A stretch of 64,000 bases of DNA from Diadophis punctatus similis (lineage: Eukaryota > Chordata > Lepidosauria > Squamata > Dipsadidae), in assembly GCA_023053685.1 (NCBI GenBank), contig JALIGW010000002.1:255354846-255418845 (forward strand). The letters run 5' to 3'. The position numbers and the translations under genes were made by a program. Position 1 is the stretch's first letter. The number at the start of each line of letters is the position of its first letter. Positions 21,670 to 33,911 of this stretch are shown in pieces. Below the pieces are notes generated by a model. That model saw only the letters and a list, made by a program, of their open reading frames with translations, was not told where the DNA came from and made no database searches.

Positions 21670-22298
21670 ATCTATTGAGCCAACTTGCCTCTTATGGGTC
21701 AACGGAATTGGAACACAACTAGAGTGGTATTAGTACCTCAATTGATCTTGATTGAATTCCTCTGTTAATGCAACTTAGGATTGCGTTGGCTTTTTTGGCT
21801 GCCGCCGCACTGAAAGAGGGTGCATTATATGATTTCCCCCCACCCCCATTAATGGGAAACTTTGAGATTCTGGGTGAAAATATGCAGGTTTTCTCTATGG
21901 ATGCCCAGAATTGGGGCTTAAAATAACCCGCTACTCAATTTTTCATCTCTGCAAACACATGGGATTGTAGCATGAATAGGGACCGGCGGCCAAAGGAGTC
22001 TCTTTTCCTATCAGGTCAAAGAATCTGAAAGAATACAGCGAACCTTGTTAATATAACCGGTTTATAAAGATTATTAGGTGCAAATAGGAATACATATTAT
22101 CATTATATTATTTCCACAGCAAGGAAGATAAAGCAGAAATGGTTACATTGATTATTTTATTCAAAGAGGAGAATATATTTAAGTACGTTTTCCGTTTTGG
22201 ATGTCACTTCTGGATTTTGTGCTTGTGATGAAAAAAAAAGATACTTTGATTCTGGTTTTGTTGACTAGATAGATTTGTCATTATAGAAATGGCTAATG

Positions 22299-24200
22299 CA
22301 GTGACGGCTAACCTTTTTCTTGTCGCGTGCTGAAAATGTGCGCACGTGCAACAGTGAGCACATGCGCATGCCTGCACCCATAATGCAATGTGCGTGTTGT
22401 TAGAGTGAGAATAAATCTCACATAGAGGCGATGTTTGATCTTTTTCTTGGAGCTCAGACATTTAGAAATAAAGCCGAAGTTAAAAGGTCTAATAAAATAT
22501 TTTTTTTTCGGTACAAAAACAATAAATTCTGAATAATTACATTCTTGCTAATTAAATGTGACCGCTCCCGGTCAGAGCCAAACCACAAGAAGAAGAATGG
22601 AGAATGCACACATGCGTACAAGATCACATCATGTGTCCTGCTTATAATAGAATGTACCATAAAATTAGGATAGGGATGCATCACCCTGCATAGACATACA
22701 ACTGACGATATTCACTACGTGACACGTGTGAAACCCCCATGTGCCCCACCCCTGCGCATGCATGCGCCCCAATGCTCCCTGCGCATCAGTCTTCTGGTTT
22801 TTGGTGCGCGCATGCAGACTAGCCACCTGGTCTGCCGGTTTTTGGCACGCATGTGCACGCAAAAACCAGCTGCCTGGTGTGCATGCGCTGGCTCCGCCTT
22901 GCCTTTCAGGAGTCCTCACCGCCTCCCTCCACTGGAAAGCCGGAGCCTCTTCCTGGCCTCGGAACAAGCCAGCGCAGCCCCCCTTCTCATTCTCCCCAAG
23001 GGAGAATGACCACTTCCCAGCCGGAGCACCTGTTACCACGCCCTCTTACCAGCTGGCATGTCTCCATGCATGAGGAGCTGCGCTCTCCTCCGGCCCACTC
23101 CATGCGTGAGGAGTTGCGCTCAGCTCCCCTTCTCCTGGCTGCTCTAGTATTCTGGCCGGAAGTGGCAGCATGGCGGTGGCAAGGACGGACGGGTTGAGGC
23201 TTGCCACCCAAGCAGGCCTCTTGCGCAGCCCACGGTGCATCCACAGTCTGGAGCACATGGTTGACTCGGCACTGGCTGGCTGGCCGGCTGGCTGCCCCGC
23301 CCACTGCTCCTGCCACTGGTGGGAAAGCAGCAGCATGAGAACTGCCGCCTCCCGAGCGAGCCGGAAGAGGAGCAGAGCTGCCAGCCAGGACAGGCGGGAC
23401 GGGGCTTCCCTCCCTCCCTCCCTGCCCAAGCGGCCTTCTTGCGTGGCTCCAGGCCTTGCCGCCACCATTCCCTCAACCCCAGTGGTGGCGGTTCTTGCAC
23501 TGCTGCTTCCCCAGCAGTGGCAGGAGCAGCGGGTGGGGCAGCTGGCCACCCAGCCAGTAAATGCTGCCACGTGTGCCCAAGCCAGCCGGTTGCTCCTGCC
23601 CTTCCCCCTGCAGCTGCTGCTGCTGCTGCTCTTCTGGGGTGGCGGGGCTGCGCAGGAGAAATGTTGGAGACAGCGCGCCAGCCGGGAAGCGGTCGTGCTT
23701 CCTTGGCAGAAGTGACAGGGGGGCTGCGTGGGGGCCGGCCGGCTCTTCTGGGGCGCCCAAGCCAGCCAGGTGCTCCCGATCGTGGATGTGCCATGGGCTG
23801 GAGTTTTGGGCCGCGCAAGAAGCCCGCTTGAGCGGGGAGGGAGGGAAGCCCCGGCCCGCCCATCCTGGTCAACAGCTCTGCTCCCCTAGGAAGTGATTGC
23901 TGGGATCCCCTCTCTGCAGCTTTTGGCATGTGGGCTGGTTGCTGGTCTTCGCACACACATGCACACCAGAAACCAGAATACCCACTGGCTCATGCGCATG
24001 TGTGTGCTGGAAACAGGAAGATCATCTCCCTGGTGTGTGCATGCGCACTGGGCAGCTGCTCTTCCGGTTTCCAGTGCACGTGAAAACCAGCTGGCCGGCG
24101 CGCCGGAACCTGGAAGAGCAACGGGCAACGGCTCCGCATGCCCGGAGAAATAGCTCTGCGTGCCACTTCCGGCACGCGTGCCATAGATTCGCCATCACGG
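22299..24200. mobile_element. GC-rich 1.9-kb hAT-like element with nested LTR
   Basis: The left end CAGTGACGGCTAACCTTTTT and right end GGCACGCGTGCC ... TTCGCCATCACGG are degenerate inverted repeats. The flanks GGCTAATG and GGCTAGTA may be a decayed 8-bp duplication. The interior (22730-24180) is GC-rich with several GCATGCGC motifs and large inverted arms (about 23370-23430 against 23822-23884). A solo LTR is nested at 22398-22724. The open frames across it on both strands are compositional, and no transposase was seen. Confidence 0.65.
22398..22724 (-). mobile_element. Solo LTR (327 bp), 5-bp TSD
   Basis: Same family as the LTR at 25573. The perfect duplication CGTGT lies at 22393-22397 and 22725-22729. 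Inserted into the GC-rich hAT-like element. Confidence 0.9.
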
Positions 24201-24299
24201 GGCTAGTAATATACTAATATGTAAAAGCAAAATGTTGAGGCTGGAGTGTTTTTATGTTGTACTGTGCTAAAAAGAGGAGCAGCGGGTGAGGCAATGCCT

Positions 24300-24720
24300 C
24301 TCTTTTTCTTTTTTTCCTCATGTCCCCTCTTTTTTTCCTTCCCCTAATTTCCCATTTCTATTTCTCTTTGTATTTTATATTTTTGTATTTTTTATATTTT
24401 TTTTTGTATTTTTTTATATACTTTGTATTTTTCTCTTTGTATTTTATATATAGATCAAACAATAAAAGCCAGTCCATCATAGGTATAAAAGAAGAGCTGC
24501 AAATTATATTTAGTTTAACCATTTAACCGTTTCTGCTTTATCGTCCTTGTTGTGGAAATAATATCTATTTCTGAGGGAATAGCCAGATTTTCAACGCTTT
24601 CGTGAAAAACCATCGGAGTGGGGTGGGGGGAGCCATCAGAATTCAGGGGGGGGGGGAATCTCATTCCAGAGGGCACTAGATCCCACTTCTTGACATAGTC
24701 CTCCAATTTATTTGCACATG
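24300..24720. other. AT-rich intronic sequence, nothing recognised
   Basis: T-rich and TATA-rich low-complexity sequence and a G run near 24640. No gene or clear repeat recognised. Confidence 0.5.
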
Positions 24721-25190
24721 GCGACTCAAGGCGGCTTATGGGGATATACAAAAATCATATATAAAAAATAAAACTAATAAAAGAAAATAATCAAATAATA
24801 AATTAGTAAAACAATATATTAGCCCCTCACCCCGGTGACAACACATCACACGAGCCATTTAACGGGCTCCATCCCGCTCTGGGTTCCCCAGCCCCGTTGG
24901 CAGAACCAGGTCTTCAGCGCCTTCCGCAAGAGTGTTAGGAGTAGGGGCCGATCTAATCTCTGGGGAAATGATGTTTCAGAGAGAGAGGGAGCCACCACTG
25001 AGAAGGCTCCTGGGTCCCACCAGGTGCATCTCCCTAGGGAATGGGACCCACAACATTCCTTGCCTCCCCGCTCTGATGGGTCGGGTAGATGTGGCAAGAG
25101 ATGGTCCCCTCAGATAACCTGGTCCCAAGCCATGAAGGGCTTTAAAGGTGACAATCAGCACCTTGAATTGTACCCTAATTATGACTGTAA
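24721..25190 (-). mobile_element. Old L2 LINE 3' fragment
   Basis: The GGCGACTCAAGGCGGCTTATGG 3' signature is followed by antisense L2 polymerase sequence (FKVLIVTFKALHGLGPGYL in the minus frame). More diverged than other L2 copies here. Confidence 0.78.
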
Positions 25191-25194
25191 TAGA

Positions 25195-25450
25195 ACCTTG
25201 ATGGTCGTAAAGCAAGTTATCATGGGAGCGAGCCAAGTTAAGACGTTTTTGGTGGTGGCCAATAAGTGAGCCATTGCCACGGTCATTAAGTGAACCATTG
25301 ACATGGTTGTTAAGTGAATCCATGGTCATTAAGCAAATGCAGCAGTCATTTAGTAAAACCATTGTTTACTATGGGGCATTTTTGCCCAAAACCGGAGATT
25401 TGTTTTTCAACAAAATTGTAAATTGCAGTGTTATGACTGCAGGACACCAG
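25195..25450. mobile_element. Degraded pogo/Tigger-like MITE
   Basis: Contains repeated phrases GTTAAGTGAATC, CATTAAGTGAACC and GGTCATTAAG, typical of the CAGGTAGTCCT-ended MITE family, but the ends are lost. Confidence 0.5.
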
Positions 25451-25462
25451 AAATCGAAACCT

Positions 25463-26460
25463 CTCGTTTGGACTACTGTAATGCGCTCTACATGGGGCTA
25501 CCCTTGAAAAGTATTCGGAGACTGCAACTGGTGCAAAATGCGGCTGCGTGAGCTGTGGTGGGTGTTCCCAGATGTCACGATGTGAATATTGCCAGTTGTG
25601 CAACTCTATGTTTTCTAAGGTTTCTTATATTTATGGTCAAGCAGACATGTGATATATTTTACTACGCATGCGTGCATTCCAGGAGTCAACTCCTTTTCCT
25701 TCTCTCCTCCATTTCTGCCGAAGGCAGACGTGACTTCATTAGCTGGAAAGATGTAGCTTATTAAGGGTCTATTTTTTATTACTTTTGTACTGAAATAAAT
25801 ATTTTGTTAATTAGATTTGAATCTCGGTTTTATTTTCTAATGAGAATGACTTCAAGGGAACAAGATCCACAGATTGCCTCTACAAGGGAATGCTTCCCTT
25901 AACACCAGATACACCCACGTAACACCTATTCTCCGCCAGCTGCATTGGTTGCCCATTGGTCTCCGGGTGCAATTCAAGGTGTTGATTATCATCTTTAAAG
26001 CCCTACATGGCTTAGGACCAGGTTATCTCCGGGACCGCATCCTACCTCATACATCCCTACGACCGGTTAAGTCCCACAGAGTCGGTCTCCTCCAGGTCCC
26101 TTCAACCAAACAATGCCGATTGGCGGGACCAAGGGAGAGAGCCTTCTCTGTGGGGGCTCCGGTTCTCTGGAACCAACTCCCCCCAGAGATCCGATCTATC
26201 CCCACCTTGCTGGCCTTCCGGAAAGCTATTAAGACATGGCTCTTCCTGCAGGCGGGGTGATGTGACTGCTGAACATCTTAGGTCTCCCCCAGGTATGGAT
26301 GTGTTGTTGGGTTTTTTAATCTTTTTAATTATTAATGTTTTAAATCATTATTTTTCGCTACTGTTTTTAAATATTGTTCTTATATTTTGTTGTACGCCGC
26401 TCTGAGTCCCCAGGGAGTAGGGCGGCATATAAGAACAGCAAATAAATAAAAATAAATAAT
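25463..26460 (+). mobile_element. L2 LINE 3' fragment split by a solo LTR
   Basis: L2 polymerase C-terminus (TPILRQLHWLPIGLRVQFKV, LWNQLPPEIRSIPTLLAFRK), the 3' signature GTACGCCGCTCTGAG and an AAATA tail. It is interrupted at 25573-25904 by an LTR. Confidence 0.93.
25573..25904 (+). mobile_element. Solo LTR (332 bp), 5-bp TSD, inserted in L2
   Basis: Starts TGTCACG and ends TTAACA, with an AATAAATATTTT polyadenylation context about 100 bp before the end. The perfect duplication CCAGA lies at 25568-25572 and 25905-25909. A 5-bp duplication and TG...CA ends fit a Ty3/Gypsy or ERV element; the class is not resolved because no internal region is present. Confidence 0.93.
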
Positions 26461-26849
26461 AAATGGACATAAACCTGGGCTGGTTGCCAAGTGCCCAAAA
26501 TACGTTCACATGACCTTGAGGGGAAGGCCTGGCTATTGGAACTTTGAAACTAGGTCATAAGTACCTTTTGGGGGGGGGTACGTCGTGACTCCGAACAGTT
26601 GCTAAATGGTCTTAAGGTGAGGAGTACCTGTACTTTGTATTGGTAGTTGCTGAGATTCATATACAGTGTTACGTATCATTAATTTATTGAGATGAGAACT
26701 AGGCAAGCACACATAGCTATGTTGATTTATATGAGATTGCAATTTTTAAAAAAGTTTTCTATTACTGTACTCAAAAATAGAAATTATTCATGCCCTTGCT
26801 GTGGAATTTTATACACGAGAACTTGTGCGTATTTGGTTTTCCTTAGTGG

Positions 26850-27374
26850 CAGGGGCGGGTTCCTAATTTTTTTACTACCACTCTGTGGGCGTGGCTTATT
26901 TTGTGGGTGTGTGGCTTGCCAGCCATGTGACCGGGTGGGCGTGGCTTCTCGGACTGCTGAAGGGAGGGGAACTGAGATAGGTCCTGCCTCCCGTTCCCCC
27001 TCCCCTCAGCAGCTCGAGAAGCCTCAAACGTGCGAAAATGCCTAGGATCATCACCGCGCATTCGTGGCTTCTCGGACTGCTGAACGGAGGGGAATGGAGA
27101 TAGCTCCTGCCGCCCGTTCTTTCAGCGTCTCACGCGCTCCCTCAGCCATCCTCCCCTGCTTGGACTCACTGTGGGGTAGGAAGGCAGCGCATGCACAGTG
27201 CCAGAAGCTCAGCTTCTGGGCATGCGCAGAAGAAATTTTTAAAAAAAATTTAATTTTTTTTTTTAAAATGGCAGCACCCAGGCACCAACAACCGACCGCA
27301 CCGGTACTGTGACGTCACCAGCGGGCCGCTACCGGTGCTATAGAGTGGACTGCACCGGTAGGAACCCACCACTG
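26850..27374. mobile_element. hAT-like MITE (525 bp)
   Basis: The ends CAGGGGCGGGTTCCT and AGGAACCCACCACTG are inverted. The interior has GTGGGCGTGGC repeats, GCATGCGCAGAAG and CACCGGTA. Related ends are at 37563-37645, 34790, 51886, 54631 and 57153. It ends about 125 bp before gene A finger exon. Confidence 0.82.
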
Positions 27375-27499
27375 CAAGTTAGTGGTTACCTTATGTTGGT
27401 CTGTGGAATAGGCTTGAAAAATGCTAAACAGTAGTTTGCAGTTTAATCTTTCTAACCTTTTCTTAGTGTTGGTATATTTTCATTCTTTCTTCTCTGCAG

Positions 27500-29223
27500 A
27501 AAGAGCACACGGGGGAGAGGGGAGAAATTACAACCAACAATTCCACGCACATCATCCCGAAGAAGAAGATAAAAAGAAGTTGTCCAACGAAATGGGATCA
27601 AAAGGTTTGGGGAGGAAGCAACTCACCAAGGGAATAAACAAAAAATCCATTTTCCCATGTTCTCCCGTTCAAGACTTTCTCGCCGAGCAAAAGCATCGAG
27701 AAAAAAAGAAGAGAAAATGTGCAGGGGGAAACTTGAAAGCATGCAAAGAGAGATTTGATGTAAGCAAACCTTACAGGAGCCGCCCAATGGGAGAAAAATA
27801 TCCCTGTAGGGAGGCGGAAAAATATTCAAATCGGACTTTCTCTACACGCGGGAGCATTAATGTGGAAGAAAAGCTACATAGGTGCAGGGAATGTGGAGAA
27901 AGCTTCAGCAGTAACAGTTCCCTCATTTCCCACCAAATAACCCATGCAGGAGTGAAACCCTATAAATGCATAGAGTGTGGAAAGAGCTTTAGAAAAAGCA
28001 GTTACCTTACTTGTCACCGAAGGATCCACACAGGGGAGAAACCCTTCAAATGCACGGAGTGCGGGAAGAGCTTCAGCAAGAACAGTTCGCTTACTTACCA
28101 TAGAAGGATCCACACAGGCGAGAAGCCCTTTAAATGTGTCGAGTGTGGAAAGACCTTCAGCAAGAACAGTTCCCTGACTTCCCATACCAGGAGCCATTCA
28201 GGGGAGAAGCCGTATCGATGCCTGGAGTGTGGAAAGAGCTTCCGGTGGCACAGTCAGCTGACGTCCCATAAAAGGATCCACACAGGGGAAAAACCCTACG
28301 AATGCACGGAGTGCGGGAAGAGCTTCAGCACGAGCAACAGCCTCACTTCCCACAAAAGGCGCCACTCTGGCGAGAAACCGTACGAATGCTTGGAATGTGG
28401 AAAGAGCTTCCGGGGTAGCAGCGTCTTTGCTTCTCACAAAAGGATCCACACCGGGGAGAAGCCGTACAAGTGCATGGAGTGTGGGAAAATATTCCGAAAG
28501 AGCAGTTCCCTTGCTTCCCATAAAAGCATCCACACAGGGGAGAAACCCTACAAATGCTTGGAGTGCGGTAAGAACTTCCGGGAAAATGGATCGCTGACTT
28601 CTCACAAAAGGATTCACCGAGGGGAGAAACCCTATAAATGCACGGAGTGTGGGAAGAGCTTTAGCCAAAGTGGGAACCTGATTTCCCATAAAAGGAGCCA
28701 CTCAGGCGAGAAACTGTATAAGTGTATGGAATGCGGGGAGAGCTTTATGTGGAACAGTCAGCTTACATCGCACAGAAGTCTCCACACAGGGGAAAAACCG
28801 TACAAATGCACAGACTGTGGGAAGAGCTTCAGCGACATCAGTCACCTGAATTCTCACAAAAGGATCCATACGGGGGAGAAACCATATAAATGTGCGGCGT
28901 GTGGAAAGAGCTTCAGCCAAAACAGTTCCCTGACACTCCACGAGAGGATTCACACTGGGGAGAAACCATATAACTGCACAGAGTGTGGAAAGAGCTTCCG
29001 TGAAAAGAGATCTCTTCATTCCCACAAACTGATCCACACTGGGGAGAAACCGCATAAATGTACGGAGTGTGGAAAGCACTTCCGTGAAAAGAGATCCCTT
29101 CGTTCTCATAAACTGATCCACACAGGAGAAAAACCGTATAATTCCTTGGACCCTAGGAACAGCTTTAGAAAGAGCAATTCTCTTATTTCTCATCAAAGTA
29201 TCCATTCAGGTGAGAACTCATAG
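27500..29223 (+). CDS. Gene A C2H2 zinc-finger exon (15 intact fingers)
   Basis: The acceptor TTCTCTGCAG starts the exon in phase 1, matching the KRAB donor, and the frame runs open to TAG at 29221-29223. After a charged spacer of roughly 115 residues (lysine-rich, [13 protein letters not shown]) come 15 tandem Cys2-His2 fingers with [12 protein letters not shown] linkers, starting at [10 protein letters not shown], plus a final degenerate finger in which both Cys are lost ([10 protein letters not shown]). Such arrays bind DNA in the nucleus at about 3 bp per finger. Fingers 5 and 11 share a WxSQ-type helix (FRWHSQL, FMWNSQL), and fingers 14 and 15 share FREKRSL, which suggests internal duplication. 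The antisense frames are shadows. This is the best-preserved array in the window. Confidence 0.97.
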
Positions 29224-29800
29224 AAAAATTGAGCTTTACTTGGATCCATCCTTATGTCTGTTCTTGGCCTGAACTATGCAAAGTTCTTCCTCTGACCCCT
29301 GAATTCAATTTGTACACACCACCCAACTCAACGATTCGGCGAGATTCTCAAGAATCCTTGGGTGGCGTACAAATTGAATGAAATAAAGAGAAACTTCTTT
29401 GATTTTCACTAAGATGAGATGCTCATAATTTCCTCTTGTGGTTTAAAAGAACAAGAGAATTGCCTTTTTAAGCATCTCAAATTTTGGACTATTTCGTTCT
29501 TTGTGATGGTTTACAAGTATGCTGTAGGATGCCCGAATTTGTTTTATCTAACCTTTGTTTGGAAGCATGGCATCCAGACAGACATTTAACAGGTTCAGAT
29601 TCTCCAATCACTTGAAGCAGCCACATCGGATGAATGTAGCTCTGATATATCCCTAGAACTTGTACTAGACTGCATGTTTTTCATGGACTGCAAACAGCAT
29701 CAGATATGAATAAAAATCAGAACTACTCACGACGTCCCAATATTGTTACTGTGTAGCTCCTATACACACTTTATATTGATTTGCAGGTTTGGGTTATTTA
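29224..29800 (+). other. Gene A 3' flank / probable 3' UTR
   Basis: A polyadenylation signal candidate AATAAAG lies near 29380 and another AATAAAA near 29706. No other feature was seen. Confidence 0.5.
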
Positions 29801-30130
29801 TTTTATTTATTTATTTAATTTAATTTATAGGCCGCCCATATCCCGTAGGACTCAGGGCGGCGTACAACAAAGAGAAGAAAAAAAACAATAAGAACAAAAG
29901 ATGACAATTTAAAGTAATACAAAAATTAAAACACATCTTCATTCATACCTGGGGCATTAAGTTCTATTCTCACCCCGCCTGCAGGAAGAGCCATGTTTTC
30001 ACAGCTTTACGGAAGGCCAGCAGGGTAGGGATAATCCGGATCTCTGGGGGGAGTTGGTTCCAGAGAGATGGAGCACCCACAGAGAAGGCTCTCCCCCGCG
30101 GTCCCACCAACCGGCATTGCTTGGTTGGTA
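29801..30130 (-). mobile_element. L2 LINE 3' fragment
   Basis: TTTAATTTA tail, CAGGGCGGCGTACAAC, then antisense L2 polymerase C-terminus up to CACCAACCGGCATTGC. 5'-truncated. Confidence 0.92.
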
Positions 30131-30297
30131 TATTGTATATTGTATGTCCTATATGCCTAGTAGGAATACATATGTATTAAGCCATGAGTAAGGCCCACCC
30201 ACAGCAAGTCCTAAATGTACAGTGTGTGGAAAGTTAACAAAATGGAGAACCCTGAGAAGATATTGCAAAAGATAGCATTGAAAACAAGAGGCTGTTC

Positions 30298-30752
30298 TCA
30301 CATGAACCGCATATCGTGATGGTGTTCAACTGGACAAGTGTCAGAAATTGTGATAAAAGGACATGCTGGTGTGGGCAGGCTTTGTTTGATGTTATTAAAG
30401 GGACTGGGAATTGTAATACAGTACTTCACAGTCATCACAGAAAATGAGGTATCATACATGGTGGGCGTCTTGGTTATTATGGTAGGTGTGATATCTCCCT
30501 TGGCAACCGTCTCATATTTATGACCTTTGCTGTGTCCCAGGGTCATGTGATCCCCTTTCACAACCTTCTGATAAGGAAAGTCAGTGGGGAAGCCAGATTC
30601 AGTTAACAACCATGTTACTAACTTTACAATCCGTGATTCACTTAACAACTCTGGTGAGAAAAGTCCTAAAATGGGGCAAAGCTCCATTTAACAAATGTCC
30701 CACTTAGCAACCGGAATTTGGGGCTCAATTGTGGTTGTAAATCGAAGATTAC
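30298..30752. mobile_element. pogo/Tigger-like MITE
   Basis: Family phrases GGGTCATGTGATCCCC, GGAAGCCAGATTCAGTTAAC, AACTCTGGTGAGAAAAG and TTGGGGCTCAATTGTGG, then a decayed right end. The left end is not preserved. Confidence 0.65.
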
Positions 30753-30995
30753 CAGTAAACTGCATTTCTCTAAAAGTATAGAAATCTCTTTTCTATTCTC
30801 TAATTTATCCTCTTAAAATTCATTTTCCTAAATAGTTACCTACCACACTTGGTTAAGAAAACCAATTTGCAGGAAACTATAATTAAAAAGAAGGAATTAG
30901 GATTAAGAAATGTTGATTTCTTTTATAAAAACTTCATTTATTTGTCACATGTTATAATCCACCTTCAAGAGCTCAAGGATTGGACACAAAGACAT

Positions 30996-31459
30996 ATCGT
31001 ATTTTTCAGACTATAAGACACACCTGACTATAAGACGCACCTAAATTTACAGGAGGAAAACAAGAAAAAAATAGTTTTTGGCCTCCGCTCATCACGTTTT
31101 CACCCTCCCAGGCCCCCAGAAGCACTCTGCAGTGCTCCGCATGGCCAGTTTTTGCCAAAAAATGTGCCCATTTTCACCAAAAAAGCACTCTTTTTTGGCC
31201 TGCAGAGTGCTTTTTGGGGCAGGGGATGGTGAAAACACGATGCACAGGGGGCTTGGGAGCCAAAATGGGCCCAGTTTTGGCAAAAACAGGCCGTGCGGAG
31301 CACTGCAGAGTGCTTCTGGGGGCCGGGGAGGGTAAAAACGTGACACGCGGAGGGTTTGGGAGGCCCAAAACGCCCGTATTTGGCCTATAAAATGCACCTA
31401 ATTTTTCACCCACTTTTAGGGGGGGGGGAAAGGTGCATCTTATACTCCGAAAAATACAA
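30996..31459. mobile_element. TIR element with CGTATTTTTC ends (palindromic MITE)
   Basis: The left end CGTATTTTTCAGACTATAAG and right end CTTATACTCCGAAAAATAC are inverted, in a TA-rich context. The interior is itself nearly palindromic (GCACTCTGCAGTGCTCC near 31120 against GGAGCACTGCAGAGTGC near 31295). Confidence 0.78.
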
Positions 31460-32100
31460 TACTACTGATCACTTTTATTAAATGCTTTAATATTACAACT
31501 TATAGTCAAACTGTGATGATAGAATACTGCCATTTTTGTGACAAAATAATTGTAGACCAAAGACATTAAGATAAAACACACTGAGATGACTCCTTCACAA
31601 GAACCCTGGAGAAGATGGAAACAAATGCTTTTACATATCTCAACATAATTCATCAGTGGTGCACAACTTTAGAACATGTTCGGATAAGGGTGGCAGCCCT
31701 CTTGTTCATGTATTATATGTGTTGTACATACAAACATCCCTATAGATAACTGGGTGATTCCCATTGTGGCTAAATGACTTTCATCCTGTGTCGGGTCTTG
31801 AATGTGGGGCTGCTTATTCTGATTCTACTACTGTGTTTTGTTAGCTGCCAAATCTTGCCATGGGGAAATTTCAAAATATCCCTTCTTGAATGGGTTTTCT
31901 AGGGATCTGTTTGCCTGCTTGTGTGAATGGAGCCAAACCTCAGGCTTCCACTTTCTATACGGTCATTATCTCATTATCTCTATCAGGCAGGAATGTGGAA
32001 TGAGCTTCAGGCAGGTTCTTTGTTAGCAGCTTGATTTTTCCTTGTTTTTCTGAGAGCCTTTTCTTATGAGTAATATTTTATTTGGGGGGGTTGCTTCCCA
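31460..32100. other. No recognised feature
   Basis: AT-rich intergenic sequence. I see no exon or repeat family in it. Confidence 0.5.
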
Positions 32101-32101
32101 C

Positions 32102-32102
32102 A

Positions 32103-32198
<96 letters not shown>

Positions 32199-32199
32199 G
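32102..32199. repeat. GAAA microsatellite
   Basis: About 24 copies of AGAA/GAAA. Frames reading Lys-Glu-Arg or Phe-Leu-Ser are artefacts. Confidence 0.97.
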
Positions 32200-32267
32200 A
32201 GGGAGGACCACAAACCTGGCTGGCACTAGACACAGCTTCAGAGGATGCTTTGAAACAGCACAGCAAA

Positions 32268-32484
32268 GGCTGGAGGTGACCTCAGAGGTCATCTAGTCCA
32301 ACCCCCTGTTCCCTGGCAAAATGGACTGCTAAATTGGCCGCACCCACCCAGTCACATGACAACCTGGCCATGCCCACCCAGTCACATGACCACATGGTCA
32401 CACCCACCTGAAGCCACACCCACCTGACCTCCAAGCCATGCCCACAGAACCTGTAGGGAAAAAATTCACATTTCACCCCTGGTC
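32268..32484. mobile_element. CR1 3' scrap and hAT-like fragment
   Basis: TCATCTAGTCCAACCCCCTG is a CR1 3' end. It is followed by repeats of CACACCCACCTG and CATGCCCACCCAG and ends ATTTCACCCCTGG, a typical hAT right end for this window. Confidence 0.6.
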
Positions 32485-32750
32485 AGCCTCCTAGGACCAT
32501 GGATGGATTCCGAAGTACAATTGACGCACCCACTCACCAAGCAGATTGTGCAAACGCACCCAGACAACCACACTGGCTTCTCCCTTCTTGGAAAACCTCA
32601 TTTTCCAGCTTGGGTCTTGCAATGCAAACAACTTCTTCTCCCCCCCCCCACTCAGGGGCTTTCTCAGGAAAAGGGGGTTTGCAGGGCTCCCCCAGATCCT
32701 CCTTGCTGGAGGATGGAACTCTGCTGCTTGGCATGTTGTGCATGTAAAAG

Positions 32751-33315
32751 TAAGGTGACCAGACGTCCCGCTTTTGGCGGGACAGTCCCGCGTCCCGCGG
32801 CGTTTCAAAAAAGTTCCGCTTTTTGAATTTGAATTTGCCCTGCACACCCCTCTGCCTTCTGCCTCGCCTGCCTCCTCCTGCCAGGCGGGGAGGGAGGGCA
32901 GTGAGAGGGGCAGCGGCGGTCTTGCCTGTTCGTCGCCACAGAGCTGAAGAAGCTGGTGGCATTCGCGGCGCGTGGCTTCCCCTGCCCGCTTTTCCCGGCC
33001 GCCGAGACGCCGCCATTTGTGTTCTTTTGCCTTCTGTGCAAGCAGAACGCTTTGCGCATGATCAGAGGGCAAAAGACCGCAAATGGCAGCGTCCTGGCGG
33101 CCGGGGAAAGCGGGAGGGGGAAGCCCCGCGCCGCAAACGCCACCAGCTTCTTCGGCTCTGCGGCGACGAACAGGCAAGACCGCACCGGTAGGAACCCACC
33201 CCTGGCTGCGATGAAGGGGGGGTGTTTGGGGGGGGTGCACAAAGCTGCAGGATAAGAGAGACGGACCCCTCCCATCTTGCTCCCCTAGAAACCCCCCCCC
33301 CGTCAATGGTGTCAG
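32751..33315. mobile_element. Second TAAGGTGACCA-family element fused with a foldback arm
   Basis: Starts TAAGGTGACCAGACGTCCCG, matching the left end of the 4.16-kb unit for about 70 bp. From about 32900 to 33212 it is a foldback with GCCGCCATTTG / CAAATGGCAGC arms and ends AGGAACCCACCCCTG. The phrase GTCAATGGTGTC near 33300 also occurs just before the right end of the 4.16-kb unit (15443). The right TIR is lost. Confidence 0.65.
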
Positions 33316-33905
33316 TTAAATAGGAGATCTTAGATCATTCCCAAACGAACAGTTACATTTTTATTTATATAGATTAAATAGATGACTATTGAGAATTCTC
33401 TCCCAAAATATGAATAGCAAATGAAGAGACTGAAAAAATTGAAAGAGCCCAAATAGCTTGAGGTTATGAAAGGAAAGAATGTATGCAACAAAATTTCATT
33501 TTAATATATTGCCAATTAGTGTATATTTAAAAATGACAATAAAATTATTCAGAGTCTAAAAGAAATGCCTCAGAGAAAAATAAAATAGCTTTTCTGTTCT
33601 GTGTAAGAGAATCAACATGTAAAGCAGGAATCCATGCCTATTTGAAGAGGCTCATTGGCAGGTGAGGATGAAAATGGGGGGGAAAAGATTTATTTATGAT
33701 TTGAACCAGAAAAGAAATGGAGAAAGATTGGGGGGGGACCTCAATTTGAAAAAATAAGAAATACATTTGATTCTTTTGTCATAGTTGTGAAATTATATTC
33801 AGGTGATTTTTTAAAATCTATTGGAAATTCTTTTATTTTTGTGTATGTCTTTAAAACATTACAGTCTTGCTCACTTATTGCCAAATCTGATAAATAATTA
33901 TACCA
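33316..33905. other. No recognised feature
   Basis: AT-rich intergenic DNA without a recognised exon or repeat. Confidence 0.5.
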
Positions 33906-33911
33906 AGTTCT

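Noticed and set aside
23046..23956. Overlapping 170-270 codon frames on both strands
   Set aside because: GC-rich hAT-like element; low stop density explains the frames and no known domain was recognised.
27874..29205. Antisense frames of 107-167 codons opposite gene A fingers
   Set aside because: Shadow frames created by the periodic finger sequence; the same occurs opposite genes B and C.
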